Positions 12,035-20,051 of a stretch of DNA of 64,000 nucleotides are shown here, piece after piece. The position numbers and the translations under genes are program-made. Origin of the DNA: Lysobacter sp. Lineage in GTDB: Bacteria; Pseudomonadota; Gammaproteobacteria; Xanthomonadales; Xanthomonadaceae. The notes beneath the pieces were generated by a model. The model was given only the letters and a program-made list of their open reading frames with translations, was not told where the DNA came from and searched no databases. The stretch lies in NCBI GenBank assembly GCA_019634715.1, contig JAHCAU010000009.1, positions 1 through 64,000 on the forward strand, read 5' to 3'. How positions within the stretch are numbered: position 1 is the stretch's first letter; the number at the start of each line of letters is the position of its first letter.

Positions 12035-12579
12035 GGAACCTCCAGCCAGCCGCGGTAATGCACCAGCGGCCCGGCCAGCGGCAGCGCGGCGGTCACCTCG
12101 AAGCGATAGCGTTCGCCCTCGGCCGACTCGCGCGCGCGGACCTGCGAGAACCACGACGCCGGCAGCGGCAGCAGGCCGAACACGCGCACGCCGTCCACGG
12201 TCCAGACGATGTCGCGGTCGACGCTGGTCAGGCGGAAGCGGAAATCGACCAGGCCCAGGCGCTCGTCGAGCAGGCCCTCGCGGGCCTGCAGGCGCGAGCG
12301 CATCGCATGACCGGCGACATGGCGCGTCCACTGCTCCCGGCCTGCGTCGGCGACGATCTCGACCTCGATCGGTCCGGTGCCCGCCGGCGGCAGGCGCGTG
12401 GCCCAGGCGCAGAAGCGCGACAGCAGGCTGCGGCCGCGCGAGACTTCGACTTCGCCACGCCATCGCGTGGTGCCGCTGCGCAGATGCAGGCGACGCAGCG
12501 GCGACGGCAGGGCGTCGAACGTGTCCGCGCCGAGCAGCGTTGCGAAGAGCGATGCAGGGGACGTCGCGTGCATGGACAT
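12031..12579 (-). CDS. DUF4166 domain protein
   Basis: 182-residue protein matching the DUF4166 family, seen in the RRLHLRSGTTRWRGEVEVSRG and VWTVDGVRVFGLLPLPASWF segments. Function is unknown; in other genomes DUF4166 is found with DCC-family and saccharopine dehydrogenase-like proteins, which is the set present here (10348-12579), so a shared role is plausible. Start at 12579 gives MSMHATSP; the second ATG at 12573 is an alternative and neither has a strong Shine-Dalgarno. Divergent from otsB across a 139-bp gap with no clear promoter. Confidence 0.75.
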   Translation of the reverse strand: MSMHATSPASLFATLLGADTFDALPSPLRRLHLRSGTTRWRGEVEVSRGRSLLSRFCAWATRLPPAGTGPIEVEIVADAGREQWTRHVAGHAMRSRLQAREGLLDERLGLVDFRFRLTSVDRDIVWTVDGVRVFGLLPLPASWFSQVRARESAEGERYRFEVTAALPLAGPLVHYRGWLEVP

Positions 12580-12718
12580 TGCGGTTCCGCGCGTGTGGTG
12601 GTGCATTTTCCACGATCCCGATGCATCCTGCACGATGCGCCGTGCAGGTGTCACATCCTGCGCGCATGTCGCGTCGCATTGACGTTTCCGTAACGTCTCG
12701 GCGGTTAGCCTCCCCGGC

Positions 12719-13477
12719 ATGGATGGTCTTGAGGCAACACGACCTCGCCCGCCCGTGCTGCATGCCGATTGCGCGCTGTTCCTCGATGTCGACGGCAGCC
12801 TGATCGACTTCGCATCGACGCCGGAACGCGTGATCGTTCCGGCCGAGCTTCGATCGCGGTTGCGCGTGCTGAGCGAGTCGCTGGACGGCGCACTGGCGCT
12901 GGTGAGCGGACGCGCGGTGCGCACGATCGATGCGTTGTTCGCACCGCTGCGACTGCCGGTGGCCGGATTGCACGGGCATGAACTGCGCACCCGCGACGGT
13001 CTGCAACTGCAGGTCACTTCGCCTGCGTCCATGCAGGCGGTCGCCGCCGATGCCGCAGCGTTGTGCCGTCGGCATGCCGGTGCGTTGCTCGAAGACAAGG
13101 GCGTGTCGATCGCCCTGCACTGGCGCAATGCGCCCACCGCCGAACACCCGTTGCGCGCATTCGCCGAAGAGGCGCTGCTACGCCTGCCGGGCTACCGGCT
13201 GCAGCCCGGGCATTGCGTGATCGAGCTGCTGCCGGTGGGCCGCGACAAGGGCAGCGCGATCGCCGCGCTGCTCGAACACGCGCCGTTCCGCAGTCGCCAC
13301 CCGGTCTTCGTGGGCGACGACCTCACCGACGAACCCGGTTTCCGCGAGGTCAACGCCCGCGGCGGCACCAGCGTGCTCGTCGGCGCGCGTGCCGGCAGCG
13401 CGGCGCGCTTCTCCCTTCCCGATCCGGCGTCGGTACGCGCCTGGCTCGACACCTTGCCGCACGGAGAATCCGCATGA
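12719..13477 (+). CDS. otsB: trehalose-6-phosphate phosphatase OtsB
   Basis: 252-residue HAD-superfamily phosphatase that removes phosphate from trehalose-6-phosphate. HAD motif I is LFLDVDGSLIDF (nucleophile and general acid Asp in DVDG, near residue 21), motif II region LVSGRAVRTIDALF, and motif IV VFVGDDLTDEPGF near 200. Length and motifs fit cytosolic OtsB. The stop overlaps the start of the GH15 gene by ATGA (13474-13477), marking the first gene of a three-gene coupled operon with otsA. Confidence 0.94.
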   Translation: MDGLEATRPRPPVLHADCALFLDVDGSLIDFASTPERVIVPAELRSRLRVLSESLDGALALVSGRAVRTIDALFAPLRLPVAGLHGHELRTRDGLQLQVTSPASMQAVAADAAALCRRHAGALLEDKGVSIALHWRNAPTAEHPLRAFAEEALLRLPGYRLQPGHCVIELLPVGRDKGSAIAALLEHAPFRSRHPVFVGDDLTDEPGFREVNARGGTSVLVGARAGSAARFSLPDPASVRAWLDTLPHGESA

Positions 13478-15291
13478 GCGACGCCATCCCGGGATCGCAC
13501 CAATCCACGCTCGACCGCGCCACGCTCGACCTCGGCATCATCGGCAACTGCAGCATCAGCGCGCTGATCGATGCGCAGGGGCGCGTGGTCTGGTCGTGCC
13601 TGCCGGCCTTCGACGGCGATCCCGCGTTCTGCGCCCTGCTCTCGCCGCGGATCGGCGGCGGCGTGCATGCCGTCGAGATCGAAGGCTTCTCGCACGCCGA
13701 ACAGGCCTACCTCGGCAACACGGCGGTGCTGCGCACGGTGCTGCACGATCACGATGGCGGCGCACTGGAGATCGTCGACTTCGCGCCCCGCTGGCGCGAG
13801 CACGAACGCTTCTATCGGCCGGTCATGCTGGTGCGGCGCATCCGGCCGCTGCAGGGCCGCCCGCGGATCCGCATCCGCGTCGAGCCGCTGACCGGCTGGG
13901 GCGAACGCGTGCCCGAACGCACCTCGGGCAGCAACCACCTGCGCTTCATGCTCGACGGCATGACCCTGCGCCTGACCAGCGATGCGCCGGTGCGGATGTT
14001 GCTCGATGCCCTGCCTTTCGTGCTGGATCGCGAGCTGAACCTGATCCTCGGCCCGGACGAGACGCTCGCCCAGCCCGTCGCGCGTTTCGCGCAGGACGCG
14101 GAACACAGGACGCGCGACTACTGGCACGAATGGGCGCGCACGCTGTCGATTCCCTTCGAGTGGCAGGACGCGGTGATCCGCAGCGCGATCACGCTGAAGC
14201 TGTGCCAGTACGAGGACACCGGCGGCATCGTCGCGGCGATGACGACCTCCATCCCGGAAGCGCCCGACAGCGCGCGCAACTGGGACTACCGCTACTGCTG
14301 GCTGCGCGATGCCGCCTTCGTGGTGCGCGCGCTGAACAGGCTGGGCGCGACGCGTACCATGGAGGATTACCTGCGCTACCTCTCCAACCTGCCGGTCAGC
14401 GGCGAGGGCGACCTGCAGCCGGTGTACGGCATCGCCTTCGAGCGCGAACTGCACGAGGACACGATCGATGCCCTGTCGGGCTATCGCGGCATGGGCCCGG
14501 TGCGGCGCGGCAATCTCGCCTGGCTGCAGCCGCAGCACGATGCCTACGGCAGCGTGGCGATGACGTCGACCCAGCTGTTCTTCGACCAGCGACTGAGCGC
14601 GCCGGGCGACGAGGCGATGTTCGACCGGCTGGAGCGCCTGGGCGAGCGCGCGTGGGCGCTGCACGACCAGCCAGACGCGGGGCTGTGGGAATTCCGCGGA
14701 CGCGCCGAGGTACACACCTATTCGACCGCGATGTGCTGGGCCGCCTGCGACCGCCTCGCGAAGATCGCGCTGCGGCTCGGCCTGGACGCGCGCCACGCTT
14801 TCTGGCGCACGCGCGCCGATGCGATCCGCGCGCTCGTGCTGTCGCGCGGCTGGAGCGAAGAACGCGGCCATTTCGTCGACGTGCTGGGCGGCGAGCGCCT
14901 GGACGCAAGCCTGCTGCTGCTCGAGGACATCGGCCTGGTCACCGGCGACGACCCGCGCTATGTGGCCACGGTCGAAGCCATCGGCCGGGAACTCAAGCGC
15001 GGCGACGCGCTGTTCCGCTACGTGGCGCCGGACGATTTCGGTGCGCCGGAAACGAGCTTCACCATCTGCACCTTCTGGTACATCGATGCGCTCGCGGCGA
15101 TCGGCCGCATGGACGAGGCGCGCGCGCTGTTCGAGCGCGTGCTGCAGCGGCGCAACCCGCTGGGCCTGCTGTCCGAGGACCAGGCGTTCGAGGATGGCGA
15201 GGCCTGGGGCAACTTTCCGCAGACCTATTCGCACGTCGGCCTGATCATCGCCGCGATGCGCCTGAGCCGGCCCTGGCGGGAGATGGTATGA
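13474..15291 (+). CDS. glycoside hydrolase family 15 protein (trehalase/glucoamylase-like)
   Basis: 605-residue (alpha/alpha)6-barrel enzyme of GH15. An N-terminal beta-sandwich (about 15-220, IGNCSISALIDAQGRVVWSC) precedes the barrel with the family block NWDYRYCWLRDAAFVVRALN near residue 270 and GNFPQTYSHVGLI near the C-terminus. No signal peptide is seen, so it is cytosolic. Bacterial GH15 enzymes include glucoamylases and trehalases; being sandwiched between otsB and otsA makes trehalose or a related alpha-glucan the likely substrate, but substrate is inference. Both boundaries are ATGA overlaps, so synthesis is stoichiometrically tied to OtsB and OtsA. Confidence 0.9.
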   Translation: MSDAIPGSHQSTLDRATLDLGIIGNCSISALIDAQGRVVWSCLPAFDGDPAFCALLSPRIGGGVHAVEIEGFSHAEQAYLGNTAVLRTVLHDHDGGALEIVDFAPRWREHERFYRPVMLVRRIRPLQGRPRIRIRVEPLTGWGERVPERTSGSNHLRFMLDGMTLRLTSDAPVRMLLDALPFVLDRELNLILGPDETLAQPVARFAQDAEHRTRDYWHEWARTLSIPFEWQDAVIRSAITLKLCQYEDTGGIVAAMTTSIPEAPDSARNWDYRYCWLRDAAFVVRALNRLGATRTMEDYLRYLSNLPVSGEGDLQPVYGIAFERELHEDTIDALSGYRGMGPVRRGNLAWLQPQHDAYGSVAMTSTQLFFDQRLSAPGDEAMFDRLERLGERAWALHDQPDAGLWEFRGRAEVHTYSTAMCWAACDRLAKIALRLGLDARHAFWRTRADAIRALVLSRGWSEERGHFVDVLGGERLDASLLLLEDIGLVTGDDPRYVATVEAIGRELKRGDALFRYVAPDDFGAPETSFTICTFWYIDALAAIGRMDEARALFERVLQRRNPLGLLSEDQAFEDGEAWGNFPQTYSHVGLIIAAMRLSRPWREMV

Positions 15292-16661
15292 GCCGCCTGG
15301 TCATCGTCTCGAACCGGGTCGCGCTGCCGCAGGAAAGCCGCGCCGGCGGCTTGGCCGTGGCCCTGAACGCCGCGCTGCGCGAAAGCGGCGGGCTGTGGTT
15401 CGGCTGGAGCGGCAAGCGCGTGCGCGAACCCTCCGGCACCCTGCACGAAGTGCGCGACGGCGAACTGCGCTTCGTCACCATGGACCTGTCGAACGAGGAC
15501 CACGACGCCTACTACAGCAACTTCGCCAATCGCAGCCTCTGGCCGATGCTGCATTTCCGCCCGGATCTGGTCGACTACACACGCGAGACCCACGCCGGCT
15601 ACCAGCGCGTCAACGCCCTGTTCGCCGAACGCCTGGCGCCGCTGCTGCGCGAGGACGACACGGTGTGGGTGCACGACTATCACCTCATCCCGCTGGGCCG
15701 CTACCTGCGCGAACGCGGCATCGGCTGCCGCATGGGTTTCTTCCTGCACGTGCCGCTGCCCTCGCCCGACCTGGTGTCGGCGCTGCCGGGGCATCGCGAC
15801 CTGTTCGGCGCACTCGGCGCCTACGACCTGGTGGGATTCCAGACCCGCCGGGACGTGGAACGCTTCCGCGACTACGTGCGGCTGTTCGGCGAGGGACGCG
15901 CGCTGGACGGCGACTGGCTGGCGAACGTGGACGGCCGCCGTTTCCGCGCACGCCACTTCCCGATCAGCATCGACACCGCAGGCATCGCCGCGCAGTCCGC
16001 CGCAGGCGTGCGCCGCAGCAGCGTGAAGCGTCTGCGCGCCAGCCTCGGCGACCGCGCGCTGGCGATCAGCGTCGACCGTCTCGACTACTCGAAGGGATTG
16101 CCCGACCGCTTCCGCGCCGTGTCGCGCCTGCTCGAACGCCATCCGCAGCATCGCGGGCGCCTCACCTGCCTGCAGATCGCGCCGGCGTCGCGCAGCGACG
16201 TGCCCGAATACCAGACCCTGCGCCGCGAACTGGCGGAACTCACCGGTCACATCAACGGCCGTCATGCCGAGCCGGACTGGACGCCGCTGCGCTACGTCAA
16301 CCGCAACTTCTCCCACGACGTGCTCACCGGCTATTACCGCATGGCGCGCCTCGGCCTCGTGACGCCGCTGCGCGACGGCATGAACCTGGTCGCCAAGGAA
16401 TTCGTCGCCGCGCAGGATCCCGAAGACCCCGGCGTGCTCGTGCTGTCGCGTTTCGCGGGCGCCGCGAACGAACTGACCGAGGCGCTGATCGTCAACCCCT
16501 ACGACCTCGACAGCGTCGCCGATGCCATCGACGCCGGGCTGGGCATGCCCCTGGCGGAACGCATCCGGCGCTGGCGCACGATGATGGACACGCTCGAACG
16601 CCACGACATCACCGGCTGGCGGCGCAGCTTTCTCGATGCGCTGGCCTCGCCGGACGGCTGA
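15288..16661 (+). CDS. otsA: trehalose-6-phosphate synthase OtsA
   Basis: 457-residue GT20 glycosyltransferase joining UDP-glucose and glucose-6-phosphate. Landmarks: [14 protein letters not shown] at the N-terminus, the donor-side [23 protein letters not shown] near residue 127, [14 protein letters not shown] near 265, and [17 protein letters not shown] near 360. Length is normal for bacterial OtsA (E. coli 474). The start overlaps the GH15 stop (ATGA at 15288-15291). With OtsB this makes trehalose from glycolytic sugars, typically for osmotic or desiccation stress. Convergent with pgeF, 9-bp gap. Confidence 0.96.
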   Translation: MSRLVIVSNRVALPQESRAGGLAVALNAALRESGGLWFGWSGKRVREPSGTLHEVRDGELRFVTMDLSNEDHDAYYSNFANRSLWPMLHFRPDLVDYTRETHAGYQRVNALFAERLAPLLREDDTVWVHDYHLIPLGRYLRERGIGCRMGFFLHVPLPSPDLVSALPGHRDLFGALGAYDLVGFQTRRDVERFRDYVRLFGEGRALDGDWLANVDGRRFRARHFPISIDTAGIAAQSAAGVRRSSVKRLRASLGDRALAISVDRLDYSKGLPDRFRAVSRLLERHPQHRGRLTCLQIAPASRSDVPEYQTLRRELAELTGHINGRHAEPDWTPLRYVNRNFSHDVLTGYYRMARLGLVTPLRDGMNLVAKEFVAAQDPEDPGVLVLSRFAGAANELTEALIVNPYDLDSVADAIDAGLGMPLAERIRRWRTMMDTLERHDITGWRRSFLDALASPDG

Positions 16662-16670
16662 AGGCCTGCG

Positions 16671-17447
16671 TCAGCGCGGCGGATCGAACCAGGCCAGGGT
16701 CGCCATCCGTCCGGTCCGGGCATCGCGGCGATGCGAGAAGAAGCGCTGCGGGTCGGACAGCGTGCACACATCGCCGCCATGCACCCGGGCCACCCCGGCG
16801 CGCGCGAGCCGCGTCCGGGCGATGGCGAACAGGTCCACGCGCCAGTGACCCGGCCGCGTCGGCACGAAGGCGCCGTCGAGGCAGGCGTCCCAGGCGAGGA
16901 AGCGGTCGCGGACCTCGGCGCCGATCTCGTAGCGCGCCGGACCGGCGGCGGGGCCGATCCAGGCCACCAGGCGCTCCGCTGGCGTGCGCATGGCCGCGAC
17001 CGTGGCTTCGAGCATGCCGGCCGACAGCCCGGGCCAGCCGGCGTGCGCGGCCGCGACTTCGCTGCCGTCGTCCGCGGCGAACACCACCGGCAGGCAGTCG
17101 GCGGTGAGGATGGCGAGCACGGTACCGGGGGTCGACGTGACCGAGGCATCGGCGGCGGGTTCGGTGCCCTGCCCCGGGCCATCGACCCGCACCACGTCGA
17201 TGCCGTGCACCTGGCGCAGCCAGTGCGGCTCGGCGGGCAGGCCCGCGATCCGCACCAGCTCGGCGCGATTACGCGCGACCACGGCCGGGTCGTCGCCCTC
17301 GGCCGCGTAGCGGTTGCCGAGATTGAAGGTATCGAACGGCGCCTGCGAGGCGCCCGCGCCGTGGCGCAGGGTCGTGAACGCATGCACGCCCGGCGGTGCC
17401 GGCCAATCGGCGGGCATCAGGGCGGCGTGCATCCGCCCATCGATCAC
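16671..17447 (-). CDS. pgeF: YfiH/PgeF family (multicopper polyphenol oxidase fold; peptidoglycan editing factor)
   Basis: 258-residue DUF152/YfiH family protein. Zinc-site signatures are present: [33 protein letters not shown]. Family members act on purine nucleosides in vitro, and the E. coli protein prevents wrong amino acid incorporation into peptidoglycan precursors. I chose GTG at 17447, which overlaps the rluD stop (GTGA) and has GAGGAG at 8 bases; an ATG at 17432 would shorten it by five residues and has a weak ribosome site. The rluD-pgeF pairing is conserved widely in gammaproteobacteria. Confidence 0.92.
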   Translation of the reverse strand: MIDGRMHAALMPADWPAPPGVHAFTTLRHGAGASQAPFDTFNLGNRYAAEGDDPAVVARNRAELVRIAGLPAEPHWLRQVHGIDVVRVDGPGQGTEPAADASVTSTPGTVLAILTADCLPVVFAADDGSEVAAAHAGWPGLSAGMLEATVAAMRTPAERLVAWIGPAAGPARYEIGAEVRDRFLAWDACLDGAFVPTRPGHWRVDLFAIARTRLARAGVARVHGGDVCTLSDPQRFFSHRRDARTGRMATLAWFDPPR

Positions 17448-18442
17448 CGCGCGCGCTCCTCGGCCTCGGCGGTGTCCTGGCGCAGGGTCGCGACCAGGGC
17501 CTGCATGTCGGCCGGCATCGGCGCGGAGCAGCGGATCGGTTCGCCGCTGACCGGATGGGCGAATTCGAGGGTCTCGGCGTGCAGCGCCTGGCGCTTGAAG
17601 CCACGCAGCGACTCGACCAGTTCGGTGGTCGCCCCCCTGGGCAGCTTCAGCGACCCGCCGTACAGCGGATCGCCGACGATCGGATGCTTGATGTGCGCCA
17701 TGTGCACGCGGATCTGGTGGGTGCGCCCGGTTTCCAGCCGGCATTCCAGCAGGGTGTGGGCACGGAAGCGCTCGCGCAGGCGGTAGTGGGTGATCGCCTC
17801 GCGGCCATCCTCGCGCACGGCCTGGCGCAGGCGGTCGCGCGGGTGGCGGTCGATCGGCGCATTGACCGTGCCGCCGGACACCAGCGCGCCCAGCACCACG
17901 GCCAGGTACTGGCGGTGGACCTCGCGCGCCGACAGTTGCTCGACCAGCGCGGTGTGCGCCGGCAGGGTGCGGGCGACGACCATCACGCCGGAGGTGTCCT
18001 TGTCGAGCCGATGGACGATGCCCGCGCGCGGCAGCGCAGCCAGCGCCGGATCGCGGTGCAGCAGGGCGTTGACCAGGGTGCCGGCCGGGTTGCCGGCGCC
18101 CGGGTGCACCACCAGGCCGGCCGGCTTGTTCAGCACGAACACGTCCGCGTCCTCGTGGAGGACGTCCAGCGCGATGTCCTCGGGCTCGGACCGGGTCTGG
18201 ATCTCCAGCACCACGGTCAGGCTGACGGTCTCGCCGCCGCGCACCGGGTCGCGGGGCCTGACCTCGCGACCGTCCAGGCGGGCGTCGCCGGACTTGATCC
18301 ATTCGGCCAGCCGCGACCGCGAGTATTCGGGGAACAGCTCGGCCAGGACGGCGTCGAAGCGGCGGCCGGACGCGCCGTCGGGGACGACGGCGGTGCGCGG
18401 CTCGGGTGCCGGGGCGGCGGCGGGACGGGGGGAGGTGGTCAT
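17444..18442 (-). CDS. rluD: 23S rRNA pseudouridine synthase RluD
   Basis: 332-residue RluA-family pseudouridine synthase with an N-terminal S4 RNA-binding domain ([23 protein letters not shown]) and the catalytic block [13 protein letters not shown] near residue 140, whose Asp is the nucleophile. RluD modifies helix 69 of 23S rRNA. The start at 18442 ([15 protein letters not shown]) has GGAG six bases away; an ATG at 18457 lies five codons upstream. Gene context (coupled to pgeF, divergent from bamD) mirrors E. coli and supports RluD over RluA/RluC. Confidence 0.95.
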   Translation of the reverse strand: MTTSPRPAAAPAPEPRTAVVPDGASGRRFDAVLAELFPEYSRSRLAEWIKSGDARLDGREVRPRDPVRGGETVSLTVVLEIQTRSEPEDIALDVLHEDADVFVLNKPAGLVVHPGAGNPAGTLVNALLHRDPALAALPRAGIVHRLDKDTSGVMVVARTLPAHTALVEQLSAREVHRQYLAVVLGALVSGGTVNAPIDRHPRDRLRQAVREDGREAITHYRLRERFRAHTLLECRLETGRTHQIRVHMAHIKHPIVGDPLYGGSLKLPRGATTELVESLRGFKRQALHAETLEFAHPVSGEPIRCSAPMPADMQALVATLRQDTAEAEERAR

Positions 18443-18522
18443 CGGGACTCCAGGCATACGGCGGTCGGGGCGGAACCCGGGCGGCCGGTTGGGCCGGGTT
18501 AACGGGTCGCGCCCGCCGGGAC

Positions 18523-18531
18523 TGGTATTAT
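18523..18531 (+). promoter_or_regulatory. extended -10 promoter of bamD
   Basis: TGGTATTAT, an extended -10 (TGn + TATTAT), 30 bases before the bamD ATG. No clear -35 hexamer is needed for such promoters and none is obvious. Confidence 0.5.
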
Positions 18532-18561
18532 CGCCCGCTCATCCGTCCAGCAGCAGCCCGC

Positions 18562-19467
18562 ATGCCCCACGTCCGCCTGTCCCTGTCCGCCCTCCTGCGT
18601 CCTTCCCTGCTGCTGATCCTGGCCCTCGCCGTGGGTACCTCCGGCTGCGCCAAGCTCAAGGGCGCCTTCAAGGACGACAAGGAGAACGAGGGCGTGCCGG
18701 TCGCCGAGCTGTACAACAAGGCGCAGCGTTCGGTCGCCAACCGCAACTACGACGCCGCCGTGCGCACCTTCCGCCGCCTGGTCGCGCAGTACCCGTACGG
18801 CGCATACACCGAGCAGGCGCTGATCGAAACCGCCTACGCCCAGTACAAGATGGGCAACAACGAGGACGCGATCTCCACCATCGACCGTTTCCTGCGCACC
18901 TATCCCACGCACCGCAACGCCGCTTACCTCTACTACCTGCGCGGCCTGGTCAACTCCAGCCGCGACACCGTGTTCCTGCAGCGCGTGTGGAAGCTCGACG
19001 CCAGCCGCCGCGACCTGGCCACGCCGCGCCAGGCGTACAACGATTTCAAGCTGGTGGTCGAGCGCTACCCGAACTCGCGCTACGCCGCCGACGCCACCAG
19101 GCGCATGGGCGAACTGCGCGACCTCTTCGCACGCCACGAGATCGAAACCGCCCTGTACTACCTGCGTCGCGGCGCCTGGGTCGCCGCCGTCGAGCGTGTC
19201 GAGTACATGGCGGATGCCTATCCGCAAAGCGCCTACGATGCCGACGGCATCGCGGTGAAGGGCGAAGCCTACGCGCGCCTGGGCAATACCGCACTGTCGA
19301 ACAGCGCCCGCGAACAGCTCCGCCAGAGCGCGCCGCAGCACCCGTGGCTGAACGGTGGCGGCAAGTGGCCCGATTACCCGTTGAACCTGCGCAAGCTCAA
19401 CCCGTTCGCCGGCGAGAAGTCGCCGCTCGACCGCGATCGCAAGCGCCGGGAAAAACAGGGCGGCTGA
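18562..19467 (+). CDS. bamD: outer membrane assembly lipoprotein BamD
   Basis: 301-residue lipoprotein component of the BAM complex that folds beta-barrels into the outer membrane. Signal peptide with lipidation Cys at residue 29 (LAVGTSGC) is followed by five TPR-like repeats, starting VAELYNKAQRSVANRNYDAAVRTF in pieces such as YNKAQRSV, TFRRLVAQYPYGAYTEQA and IETAYAQYKMGNNEDAI. The C-terminus is basic (DRDRKRREKQGG). Start at 18562 follows an extended -10 box. Essential in most gram-negatives and divergent from rluD as in E. coli. Confidence 0.96.
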   Translation: MPHVRLSLSALLRPSLLLILALAVGTSGCAKLKGAFKDDKENEGVPVAELYNKAQRSVANRNYDAAVRTFRRLVAQYPYGAYTEQALIETAYAQYKMGNNEDAISTIDRFLRTYPTHRNAAYLYYLRGLVNSSRDTVFLQRVWKLDASRRDLATPRQAYNDFKLVVERYPNSRYAADATRRMGELRDLFARHEIETALYYLRRGAWVAAVERVEYMADAYPQSAYDADGIAVKGEAYARLGNTALSNSAREQLRQSAPQHPWLNGGGKWPDYPLNLRKLNPFAGEKSPLDRDRKRREKQGG

Positions 19468-19493
19468 TCCACCGATCGCTGCCCGCCCGATCG

Positions 19494-19525
19494 AAAAGCC
19501 GCCGGCGCCCGCCGGCGGCTTTTTT
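19494..19525. terminator. bidirectional terminator after bamD
   Basis: Stem AGCCGCCGGC / GCCGGCGGCT (19497-19506 and 19511-19520) with a 4-base loop, flanked by AAAA on the left and six T on the right, so it can end transcripts from both bamD and the convergent gene at 19551. Confidence 0.9.
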
Positions 19526-19550
19526 CATGCCACGACGCCCGTCCGATCGT

Positions 19551-20036
19551 TCAGATCCGGTCGACGGCCTGCAGCCACTGCGCGTCCTGTTCGACCACCT
19601 CGCCGACCAGCCACTGGCTGAAACCGGTGGCCTCGAACGCCAGGAAGCCCTCGGGCCAGTTCACGTCGATGCGCCAGCGCCACGGGCCGGGATCATCGCA
19701 ATCATCGCAATCATCACGATCGCCGCCGCCGCCCTGGTCTTCCCCGGCCTCGCGCAGCGACTCGCGGGTGATGCCGGCGATGGCGAACGCGCTCATCCCG
19801 GCGCTGCAGGCAACGTAATCCAGCGCGAAGCGCAGCCCGGACACTTCGTGGAACTGCAGCATCGCCTGGGCGACGCGGAAGCGTGAACCGCCCTCGCCCG
19901 CGGGCATCCATTCCACGATGTAATCGATGTCGAGCTGCAGCTCGGCGGTGCCGTGCTGGCCCTCGACGATACGGAAGCCGTGCACGTGCACGTCGTGCCA
20001 CGACAGCGCGCCGAAATCGGCGGTGTGCCAGCGCAC
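19551..20036 (-). CDS. conserved hypothetical protein downstream of nadE
   Basis: 161-residue protein I do not recognise. It has no signal peptide or membrane segment. The N-terminal two thirds alternate beta-like and acidic stretches (VEGQHGTAELQLDIDYIVEW, cut here), and residues about 107-116 contain DDCDDCDD encoded by three 9-bp tandem units (19692-19718), followed by a Trp-rich stretch PGPWRWRIDVNWPEGF. The GTG at 20036 is the only start before an in-frame stop; it follows the nadE stop by 15 bases on the same strand and in the same frame, implying one transcript. No strong Shine-Dalgarno is visible. Confidence 0.6.
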   Translation of the reverse strand: MRWHTADFGALSWHDVHVHGFRIVEGQHGTAELQLDIDYIVEWMPAGEGGSRFRVAQAMLQFHEVSGLRFALDYVACSAGMSAFAIAGITRESLREAGEDQGGGGDRDDCDDCDDPGPWRWRIDVNWPEGFLAFEATGFSQWLVGEVVEQDAQWLQAVDRI

Positions 20037-20051
20037 GGTCGCGCGCCGTGG

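Noticed and set aside
13389..16661. 1090-codon plus-strand frame spanning the trehalose genes
   Set aside because: Only its last part is real (otsA); the first 630 codons are an off-frame reading of GH15.
16671..17447. Secreted laccase
   Set aside because: The family was once named multicopper polyphenol oxidase, but there is no signal peptide and motifs are those of the YfiH/PgeF zinc fold.
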